Positions 21,511 through 26,893 of a DNA stretch of 26,893 nucleotides are shown in pieces. A program made the translations under genes and the position numbers. The notes beneath the pieces were generated by a model that was not told the origin of the DNA, searched no databases, and saw nothing but the letters and a program-made list of their open reading frames with translations. The number at the start of each line of letters is the position of its first letter. Positions within the stretch are counted from its first letter, which is position 1. The stretch is taken from IMG/VR virus record IMGVR_UViG_3300044644_000225, positions 1-26,893 of that record, one strand, 5' to 3'. The stretch comes from a virus.

Positions 21511-21725
21511 GGTAGTTTTAAGTCCATTTCACAATAAACATCATCGTTAAATCTTTCACAGATCCATTCTTCAGGATCTCCAGTTCTAGCTTTTTTAATA
21601 CCATATGGCATTTCATCAAAGTAATAGTCATAGAGATCATCGAATAGCGCACTAGACATATCCCAACGTTCTAAGAACTCTGGAATTTCATCTTTATGCT
21701 TTTCACATATCTCGCTCAGTGTCAT
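21507..21725 (-). CDS. Hypothetical acidic protein, 72 aa
   Basis: Highly acidic with many aromatic residues (LFDDLYDYYFDEMPYGIKK, then DPEEWICERFNDDVYC). Such acidic small proteins can be DNA mimics that block host nucleases or polymerase, but I see no family match. Overlaps the previous gene by 23 bases and the next by four. Confidence 0.68.
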   Translation of the reverse strand: MTLSEICEKHKDEIPEFLERWDMSSALFDDLYDYYFDEMPYGIKKARTGDPEEWICERFNDDVYCEMDLKLP

Positions 21726-21942
21726 AAATTCTTTCTGCTAGGTCACAAATTTGAAAGAAGGGTGCTCTACGAATTGCTGGAGTATCTGGTAATTCAATCC
21801 AGAAATCATTCCAGAAATATGGCGTATTAGTCTTCATATTTCGATCAGCATAATACTTTCTTACTGCATTAAATATATGCAGGTAATAGTCATGTGCATA
21901 AACTAAGTCAACTACCTTTGCATGCTCTTCATCTGAGATCAT
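21703..21942 (-). CDS. Hypothetical protein, 79 aa
   Basis: Start at the ATG at 21942, with AGGA six bases upstream; an in-frame TTG at 21948 is less likely. Begins MISDEEHAKVVDLVYAHDYY; the middle YFWNDFWIELPDTPAIRRAP is aromatic-rich. No family recognised. Confidence 0.66.
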   Translation of the reverse strand: MISDEEHAKVVDLVYAHDYYLHIFNAVRKYYADRNMKTNTPYFWNDFWIELPDTPAIRRAPFFQICDLAERIYDTERDM

Positions 21943-22108
21943 ATTCAATCCTATTTAAAAATACTTCAGCTTCTTCTTTAGTTTTAAATGGGCCATACAT
22001 CTTATCGGAGTCATAATGATATGCACTGAATGTGCTATCAGTGGGATCCTCTGTAACATCTCCAATTGGATAGCCAAATAAGTCTTCGAGAGTATAAACT
22101 ACTTTCAT
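21929..22108 (-). CDS. Hypothetical protein, 59 aa
   Basis: Start at the ATG at 22108 (MKVVYTLEDLFGYPIGDV), which has AGGA at good spacing and an ATGA overlap with the previous stop; an in-frame ATG at 22132 is less likely. The C-terminal YGPFKTKEEAEVFLNRI looks like a short alpha/beta unit common in phage 'SPOR-like' tiny proteins. Function unknown. Confidence 0.67.
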   Translation of the reverse strand: MKVVYTLEDLFGYPIGDVTEDPTDSTFSAYHYDSDKMYGPFKTKEEAEVFLNRIEYDLR

Positions 22109-22359
22109 ACTGTGTTTCCTAAGAATGTCCATGTTTTAGGTAAAATAAAGTTAAAATCTTTCTTGAATTTAAACCTCATAAACACCTGAAGTTCTTCAAA
22201 TGTTTTAGACAACAAAATTTTCTTGACATAAATTTGTGCAAGTATCTGTCGTGTGTTTCTATCTAGTAATTGAACTTTAATTGTCCCATCACGTTCTGGT
22301 TTGAAACGGTTATAAGCAATAATGATATTATCTAGCTTAATGTTTTTCTTGGCGTTCAT
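22105..22359 (-). CDS. Hypothetical basic protein, 84 aa
   Basis: MNAKKNIKLDNIIIAYNRFK followed by a strand-rich middle (TIKVQLLDRNTRQILAQIYV) and a basic Phe-rich stretch. Overlaps the previous small gene by 23 bases and the next by four. Not recognised. Confidence 0.64.
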   Translation of the reverse strand: MNAKKNIKLDNIIIAYNRFKPERDGTIKVQLLDRNTRQILAQIYVKKILLSKTFEELQVFMRFKFKKDFNFILPKTWTFLGNTV

Positions 22360-22513
22360 TCTCGATTATCCTAGAAATGTCTTTCCTTAATGTTGCTAAC
22401 TCATCTAGTGTATCAAGAGTTGCTTCTCCTGATATTTGAATTAAACTTAATAACAAGAATCGCTTAACGAGTTTATCCTGCTCTCTCATTAGTCTATGTG
22501 CTATTCTATTCAA
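22337..22513 (-). CDS. Small helical protein, 58 aa (TTG start) or 50 aa (ATG start)
   Basis: A TTG at 22513 has GGAG about nine bases upstream and gives 58 residues; the first ATG at 22489 gives 50 (MREQDKLVKRFLLLSLIQIS). The helix LATLRKDISRIIENER ends the protein. It fills the gap between the peptidase gene and the 84-aa gene and overlaps the latter by 23 bases. No family recognised; the start is uncertain. Found by hand translation. Confidence 0.58.
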   Translation of the reverse strand: MNRIAHRLMREQDKLVKRFLLLSLIQISGEATLDTLDELATLRKDISRIIENERQEKH

Positions 22514-22519
22514 TCCAAA

Positions 22520-23659
22520 TTACTCCTTATACAAAATGTCGAACAAGTATTCAATAACTTGATGCTCTTCATAGCCTACACGTAGCATGTCTTCTGCATC
22601 AAGAATAACCTCTTCTGTCAATGCGTTTCTATTAAGAAACTTAATTGCAGTTTCAGGATGTTCAGGATGAATAAATGTAGCTACCATCTCTAATAATTCT
22701 GTCTTCAAACCAAACTTAGCGTCTGCTAAACAGTCAATTAATGTTGTAGCTTCCTCAGTATAAGTTATTGGACCTACTGGATCTTTCTCATAGTCATACT
22801 CGTAGTCAGCGTAGTTACTATAGCCATATGCATCTTTGTTATAAGTAGGGAAAGCTGTGTAGTTACTGTAATTAGTCTTAAGCTCATCTGGATCAGGCAC
22901 ACTTGGATCACGAACAGCTTCGAGAGAATCCCAGTTAATTTTCAATACAGCCTCGGATAAGTCTTGCAAGTGATAGAGATCAAGCTTTTCATTTGGTGTA
23001 TGCTCAGAGTAATAACCAGCACTAATGTTAGTACATTCAGGAATAATATCAGCAAACTCAGCAGTATCAGTGTAAACGCCTGTATCATCTGGTACAAACA
23101 TAAAGTCTGTACAAGCATCATTCAAAGCGTCTGACAATGCATAAGCAAAATCATCTGAACAAGTACGACCACACATTTGATGAGTAATAATACTATGAGT
23201 ACCTTTACGATCGAATGTAATAGCTCGTTTGAATTGTCCAACTAGTCCTGGATCATTTAATGCAAGCCAACTAGAACCGATGCCACCTTTCTCTTCACCT
23301 TGAAAGAACACATAGTAGCCAGGAACTCTATTGTCAATCATGTGAAGTAGTAAAGCAACGCCAGCACCATCGTCAGCACCGAGAGGTTTACCTCCGTCAG
23401 CTAGCAGATATTGACCTTCATACTTAAACACATTATCACCATCTTCACGGTGGACAGTATCTACGTGAGCAGTAAATAATGTCTCATTAGATGAGTCATC
23501 ACGCATGTCCACATGAATATTGCCGCAGAAGTCTACTGATAGGTCTCCCTCACCAACACGTTCTACGATATAGTTACAGAGCATAGTAACACCTGTACCA
23601 CCATGTGGTCTCTTCAGGGACAATGCGAATTCCAAGTCTTTAATTAATTGAGTTTTCAT
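22520..23659 (-). CDS. Zn-dependent peptidase of the M20/M28/M42 superfamily
   Basis: 379 residues. Metal-site motifs appear in order: TAHVDTVH (H65, D67), LGADDGAG (D96/D97 bridging), QGEEKGGIGS (E122 base, E123 ligand), FDRKGT (D150) and SEHTPNE (H220). These are the ligands of co-catalytic dizinc exopeptidases such as peptidase T and aminopeptidases. After ~240 the sequence becomes acidic and Tyr/Asn-rich (SNYTAFPTYNKDAYGYSNY), then ends in a helical domain. Substrate unknown; peptide salvage, host protein turnover or inactivation of a peptide signal are possible. It overlaps the preceding Cys-cluster gene by four bases. Confidence 0.85.
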   Translation of the reverse strand: MKTQLIKDLEFALSLKRPHGGTGVTMLCNYIVERVGEGDLSVDFCGNIHVDMRDDSSNETLFTAHVDTVHREDGDNVFKYEGQYLLADGGKPLGADDGAGVALLLHMIDNRVPGYYVFFQGEEKGGIGSSWLALNDPGLVGQFKRAITFDRKGTHSIITHQMCGRTCSDDFAYALSDALNDACTDFMFVPDDTGVYTDTAEFADIIPECTNISAGYYSEHTPNEKLDLYHLQDLSEAVLKINWDSLEAVRDPSVPDPDELKTNYSNYTAFPTYNKDAYGYSNYADYEYDYEKDPVGPITYTEEATTLIDCLADAKFGLKTELLEMVATFIHPEHPETAIKFLNRNALTEEVILDAEDMLRVGYEEHQVIEYLFDILYKE

Positions 23660-24999
23660 TCTGATTCACTTTCTGTTTCGGGAACATTCTCTGGATGATA
23701 TTCTTTTCCATCTACTTCTACTGGGGTAACATCATCCTTTAAATACCACTCATGAGATCCATTACAGTAAAATAACTCGCTCTTGGGATAAGCAAGGCTA
23801 TCAATCAAAACCCAATCTCCATTTGGGCCAATTTCTTCATCTAATACATACTCACCAGAGATAGTTTCGTATGTTCTTTCTTTTTCAGCAACACCGCCAT
23901 TATGAAGCTCAACTAGTTCATGATAATCTAAATTATCTTTATGATAGTAATTACCTTGATATTCAACAACATCATTTTCGCTTACTAACTCTGTATATCT
24001 AGTACTATCTGTGTATGCTCGAACATAATGGTTATCTGCGCAATTCTCACAAATATCACCATCTTCGTAAGTACTTCTCATATCATCAGCGTGGTAGTAC
24101 TCATCACAGCAGCTACAATGCTCAGTTTCACTAGCACATGTTTCACCGTCTGTTTGAGTACACTCATAGTCACCATCCTCAACAATATAAAGATTATAAT
24201 GTACGCCTTTATATACACGGGTACTACACTTACTTACTCGTTGTACTTCACCATCAATATACGGAGCTAAGAAATCATGACTATAACTAATTAGCTTCAA
24301 TGGTGTCTCATAAGGCCAGCCATCTACATGCCTGTAACCAGACTCCTTTAACCAATACTCTAATGCCTCATCAGCATAACTGTAGTCATTACCTCTCTTA
24401 TAGGTACGAACAAAGTATTTTTCTTTGTCATCCTCAGAGTGCCATACCAAGCCACGACCATTAATTGTACGTGTGTCTGGATCAAGCCTAACTGCAGTTT
24501 TCCAACCTAACTCTGGAGCATAAACCATGTAAGGATGCTTCAAGCTAGGATCATAGTACTCATGACCTGGAGTATAACTAGAATCCCATGTCATACAAGA
24601 ACGTGGGCCTAGCTGTACACTGGTAATAATACCTTCTTTTGTATCCCAGATCTCATAAGTATCATTACGGCATTTAGTAGCATAGTCACGAATTTCATGA
24701 TCCTTCAATTGAGGGAACATTCTACGAACATAGCGACCAAAGGTAGTAACAGTCTGACGATCGTTAATACCTGAACGCTCATCACGAGTAAACGCAACGT
24801 TGCTAGCATCTTTAATAGACTGATGAGGATATTCTAATGCTAATAACCGATGGTCTTGAGGTATATGCTTTTTCATAATCTCTTTGATAATCGGATGGAA
24901 CTCATAAGCCTTTTGCTCTCTTGCATGCCAATCTCTTGTCATGCGGAGAAGCTCTAATACTACAGGAAATCTAACTTCTAATTCTTGAATTGTGATCAT
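23656..24999 (-). CDS. Large Cys-cluster (zinc-finger-like) phage protein, 447 aa
   Basis: Residues 1-270 form an Arg/Tyr-rich domain with LKDHEIRDYATKCRND. At 280-320 a cysteine cluster (C280, C288, C295, C297, C298, C317, C320) includes CSCCDEYYHADDM and CENC, the type of zinc ribbon seen in eukaryote-like treble-clef fingers and some phage proteins. The C-terminal ~110 residues contain repeated units around YHKDNL, YPKSEL and YHPENV (pattern [strand]-Y-H/P-K/P-x-x-[VL]). The role is unknown; a binding adaptor is more likely than an enzyme. Coupled to the peptidase by a four-base overlap. Confidence 0.75.
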   Translation of the reverse strand: MITIQELEVRFPVVLELLRMTRDWHAREQKAYEFHPIIKEIMKKHIPQDHRLLALEYPHQSIKDASNVAFTRDERSGINDRQTVTTFGRYVRRMFPQLKDHEIRDYATKCRNDTYEIWDTKEGIITSVQLGPRSCMTWDSSYTPGHEYYDPSLKHPYMVYAPELGWKTAVRLDPDTRTINGRGLVWHSEDDKEKYFVRTYKRGNDYSYADEALEYWLKESGYRHVDGWPYETPLKLISYSHDFLAPYIDGEVQRVSKCSTRVYKGVHYNLYIVEDGDYECTQTDGETCASETEHCSCCDEYYHADDMRSTYEDGDICENCADNHYVRAYTDSTRYTELVSENDVVEYQGNYYHKDNLDYHELVELHNGGVAEKERTYETISGEYVLDEEIGPNGDWVLIDSLAYPKSELFYCNGSHEWYLKDDVTPVEVDGKEYHPENVPETESESE

Positions 25000-25325
25000 T
25001 TATTCTCTCTTGAAAGATTTAAAATATAGTTTGCTTTCTGGAAAACCCAAGGGTTTCTGTGTGGCAGGTGTGCTCCAGTAGCACCATCCCAATCTCTAAA
25101 TTCCCAGTCGTAAAAGTCTATTCTTAAACAATCTGGGTGTTTTTCTTGTAGTTTTTGTAGCTCATCAGCCCATGCTTGCCACTGATGATCAGAGATTATA
25201 CTGTCATTTAGCTCATAATAGATACACGAATGAACTAACATCTGTGCTCTTCGTCTTCTTACTAATTCCACTAGCTCAGGTGAACAAGTGACTTTAGTAG
25301 TCGTTACTTTCTTAGGTCGTGGCAT
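24996..25325 (-). CDS. Small protein resembling the N-terminal (Ia) domain of NAD-dependent DNA ligase
   Basis: 109 residues. After a basic N-terminus (MPRPKKVTTTKVT), the segment LVHSCIYYELNDSIISDHQW followed by W-ADELQKLQEKHPD resembles the ligase Ia domain pattern 'YY..D.P.ISD..YD.L..EL..LE..HP', which binds the nicotinamide half of NAD. No adenylation Lys or BRCT is present. Small proteins of this type occur in other phages, often labelled ligase-like. Function here is unknown. Overlaps both neighbours. Confidence 0.68.
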   Translation of the reverse strand: MPRPKKVTTTKVTCSPELVELVRRRRAQMLVHSCIYYELNDSIISDHQWQAWADELQKLQEKHPDCLRIDFYDWEFRDWDGATGAHLPHRNPWVFQKANYILNLSRENK

Positions 25326-25587
25326 TTTCTCTGTTTAACATTTGTGTAAAAACCTCGAAGTGTGGTTTTACAATTGGTCCATACTCTAGCATATCTAAAG
25401 TATCCTGAAAACGTCTAAGATCTTCCCAACTATAAGGGTCAGTTTCAAAGAAAAGATGACTACTTCTAAGTGTACGTATAGCTACATAAAAGACATCATA
25501 CTTCTGTTCCGAGTTAAAGTTGTTTACTTTGTTCAACTCCTGAAACTCTTCCATTAGTTCCAATGCCAATTTGGATAGTTGTTGCAT
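25312..25587 (-). CDS. Hypothetical protein, 91 aa
   Basis: Acidic helical protein (LSKLALELMEEFQELNKVN...YSWEDLRRFQDTLDMLE). The start at 25587 gives a 74-base overlap with the previous gene and lacks a clear ribosome site; the ATG at 25554 would shorten it by 11 residues and the overlap to 41. Not recognised. Confidence 0.6.
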   Translation of the reverse strand: MQQLSKLALELMEEFQELNKVNNFNSEQKYDVFYVAIRTLRSSHLFFETDPYSWEDLRRFQDTLDMLEYGPIVKPHFEVFTQMLNRENATT

Positions 25588-25858
25588 TTTGTATTTCGCT
25601 TATTAAAAAGTTTCTAACACGGTTTTTTGTAAGGAAGCGTGGGTTATAGCCATCTCTATACCAAAATCTACGACCACTGGCTTCAATAGCTTTTTTACGT
25701 TTCCTGTCAATTTCATTTATTGCTAAATGCATAATTCGTTCGCTATAAAAATAAAAATTATTTTCAGTAGGAATAAACTCAAAGTTTGCAATAGAATTAA
25801 TAAATATAAAATCCTTTAGTATTTTGTTAGATTCATAGAGTAATTGATTAGAGGCCAT
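25514..25858 (-). CDS. Hypothetical protein, 114 aa
   Basis: Begins MASNQLLYESNKILKDFIF. Aromatic N-terminal half and a basic central helix (INEIDRKRKKAIEASGRRFW), then a variable C-terminus that overlaps the next gene by 74 bases. Its start overlaps the previous stop by 11 bases. The long downstream overlap makes the last ~25 residues odd, but no alternative ORF explains the region. Not recognised. Confidence 0.6.
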   Translation of the reverse strand: MASNQLLYESNKILKDFIFINSIANFEFIPTENNFYFYSERIMHLAINEIDRKRKKAIEASGRRFWYRDGYNPRFLTKNRVRNFLISEIQNATTIQIGIGTNGRVSGVEQSKQL

Positions 25859-26066
25859 CGGTTACATCCTTCTTACATAATGCACAAACCTTATTTAATT
25901 TAGGTAATGATTCTAATGCTTCATAAAGTGCGTCATAGGCATAATGACTAGCACAAGCATATCCATTTTCGAATTGACTCATTTTATCATTTGTTTCACG
26001 TTCCTGTTTAAATCGATCTAGAAGTTTAAGCAATAGTTTATAGTTTTCAGTTGGGATTGTTACCAT
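25848..26066 (-). CDS. Hypothetical protein, 72 aa, with C-terminal CxxC
   Basis: Helical throughout (TENYKLLLKLLDRFKQERE, then YAYDALYEALESLPKL), ending in CALCKKDVTDGL. A single CxxC alone cannot form a full zinc site, though H51 region or dimerisation could complete one. Overlaps the previous gene by 20 bases. Confidence 0.66.
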   Translation of the reverse strand: MVTIPTENYKLLLKLLDRFKQERETNDKMSQFENGYACASHYAYDALYEALESLPKLNKVCALCKKDVTDGL

Positions 26067-26238
26067 TAAGTCTTTCTAAAATACGTTTTAGCCTATTTAC
26101 ACTACTCTCGTATTGCATGAGTAATTCTTTATCTGTACCAAACGAGGCAGAGAATTTCCAATAGTTGTCATTGATTTCTTTAGACACTTCTTTTAATTCA
26201 TAATGTAACCAATCTTCAATGTCTTTTTCACTTATCAT
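26047..26238 (-). CDS. Hypothetical acidic helical protein, 63 aa
   Basis: MISEKDIEDWLHYELKEVSK... with a second helix ESSVNRLKRILERL. Trp- and Glu-rich. Follows the ClpP-like gene after a hairpin; AAGGA lies before its ATG at 26238. No family recognised. Confidence 0.66.
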   Translation of the reverse strand: MISEKDIEDWLHYELKEVSKEINDNYWKFSASFGTDKELLMQYESSVNRLKRILERLNGNNPN

Positions 26239-26255
26239 GTGTTCCTTAATAAAAT

Positions 26256-26281
26256 AGCCCCAACTATTTCTAGTCAGGGCT
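26256..26281 (-). terminator. Hairpin after the ClpP-like gene, weak terminator or processing site
   Basis: AGCCC-CA-ACT (26256-26265) pairs with AGT-CA-GGGCT (26272-26281), an 8-bp stem broken by a CA/CA internal loop, around ATTTCT. In the leftward transcript it is followed by ATTTTATT, an imperfect U-run. It sits in the only gap between genes in this part of the operon, four bases after the protease stop. Partial termination or mRNA end protection is likelier than full termination. Confidence 0.45.
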
Positions 26282-26285
26282 TGGT

Positions 26286-26893
26286 TTACGGATTCTTAAT
26301 TACTTCATCTACAATACCATGTGTAACTGCCTCATCTGGGGAAAAGAAACAATCTGATTGTTGTAGCAAATGTTTACGGATATATGTAACAGACTTACCT
26401 GTGCATTTGCGATAATGATTTAACATTCTTAGCGAGTCTAGCTGAAAGTCCTTTGAGGCTGCAGCTATCTCATGTTCTTTGCCCACAACTCCACGAGAGA
26501 ATTGATGTGACATAACAGAACAATTTTCGGTAATAAACCGATTACCTTTATTTCCTGACATCAACAACATGACACCTGCTGAGGCTACTTCACCAGTACC
26601 AATAGTAATTATTGGAATATTGGATTGTTTAATAGTATCAATTAAATGGTATGCTGAAGAAACAAATCCACCTGGACTGTTAATAAACAATACAAGTTTA
26701 TCTGGTTGATCTTGCTTAGCCATTAGATTGTATTCCATAATAGCCATAATAATAGGCTGTACAGATTCATCTTCTACTTCTCCCATAAGATACATTACGC
26801 CATTACGCATAATATTCTTACCAAACCAGTAGTACCCATTATCACCATCTTCCTGAGTTACAGGTTGAGGTGGATTAGGGGAGTCTGGTGCTT
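26286..26893 (-). CDS. ClpP-like serine protease, 5' end cut by window edge
   Basis: The frame is open to the right edge; an internal ATG at 26810 gives 174 residues, but the upstream codons (NGYYWFGKNI before it) read smoothly and the real start probably lies outside the window. From that ATG: FINSPGG at 43-49 (oxyanion region), EVASAGV with Ser77, MSHQF with His102, and SDCFFSPDEA with Asp153, a full ClpP/SDH-fold catalytic triad. Host ClpP is a tetradecamer fed by AAA+ unfoldases; phage versions may process capsid proteins or divert host proteolysis. No AAA+ partner is visible here. Confidence 0.88.
   Translation of the reverse strand, partial: APDSPNPPQPVTQEDGDNGYYWFGKNIMRNGVMYLMGEVEDESVQPIIMAIMEYNLMAKQDQPDKLVLFINSPGGFVSSAYHLIDTIKQSNIPIITIGTGEVASAGVMLLMSGNKGNRFITENCSVMSHQFSRGVVGKEHEIAAASKDFQLDSLRMLNHYRKCTGKSVTYIRKHLLQQSDCFFSPDEAVTHGIVDEVIKNP

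Noticed and set aside
1-26893. Plus-strand open frames (for example 11495-11875, 20726-21001, 24028-24270)
   Set aside because: All lie opposite well-supported minus-strand genes, lack family features, and look like shadows of them.
1-26893. CRISPR arrays, insertion sequences and an integrase attachment site
   Set aside because: No regularly spaced repeats, transposase or integrase motifs were seen; the short tandem repeat at 16231-16254 has no spacers.

Overview
The window is a stretch of a tailed double-stranded DNA phage genome. Every gene I can support lies on the minus strand. Genes are packed tightly, with many ATGA start/stop overlaps, and there is no rRNA, transposase or CRISPR array. 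A two-component spanin pair (inner-membrane protein plus lipoprotein) points to a Gram-negative host. The base composition is AT-rich by eye (not computed). I cannot name the phage or the host from the sequence alone.

Read in the direction of transcription (right to left), 26.9-17.1 kb is a run of about 30 mostly small genes. A ClpP-like serine protease (cut by the right edge) comes first. A Cys-cluster protein, a Zn-dependent M20/M28-type peptidase, a small dCMP-deaminase-like enzyme and many small conserved phage proteins of unknown role follow. A secreted SleB-type cell-wall hydrolase (17.0-16.6 kb) ends this half and is followed by a strong intrinsic terminator (16541-16463). About 30 bases further on is a phage-type promoter, then an unusual AT-rich, repeat-containing leader of roughly 290 bases. 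The late block starts there: two small genes, candidate small terminase, large terminase, a tRNA-like element, spanins, GH19 endolysin, small membrane proteins, holin, PhoH, portal, MuF-RNA polymerase fusion, scaffold, major capsid protein, head-tail connector, head closure and tail terminator, running off the left edge.

The outstanding feature is the gene at 7560-3127, about 1477 residues. It sits between portal and scaffold, where a MuF minor head protein normally lies, and its N-terminal part is a MuF domain. Its C-terminal ~950 residues carry the ordered signature motifs of a single-subunit (T7/N4-type) RNA polymerase: DxxGR, motif A Asp, motif B KxxxMxxxYG and motif C HD. This suggests an RNA polymerase built into the head through a MuF anchor and perhaps delivered with the DNA, as the virion RNA polymerase of phage N4 is, but by a different architecture.

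Two matching observations support a dedicated transcription programme. A 20-base element resembling the SP6 promoter occurs twice with 19/20 identity, directly before the SleB gene and directly before the late block. A small hairpin immediately before the fusion gene has the geometry of an N4 virion-polymerase promoter. The link between these elements and the polymerase is inference; no other polymerase gene is visible in the window.
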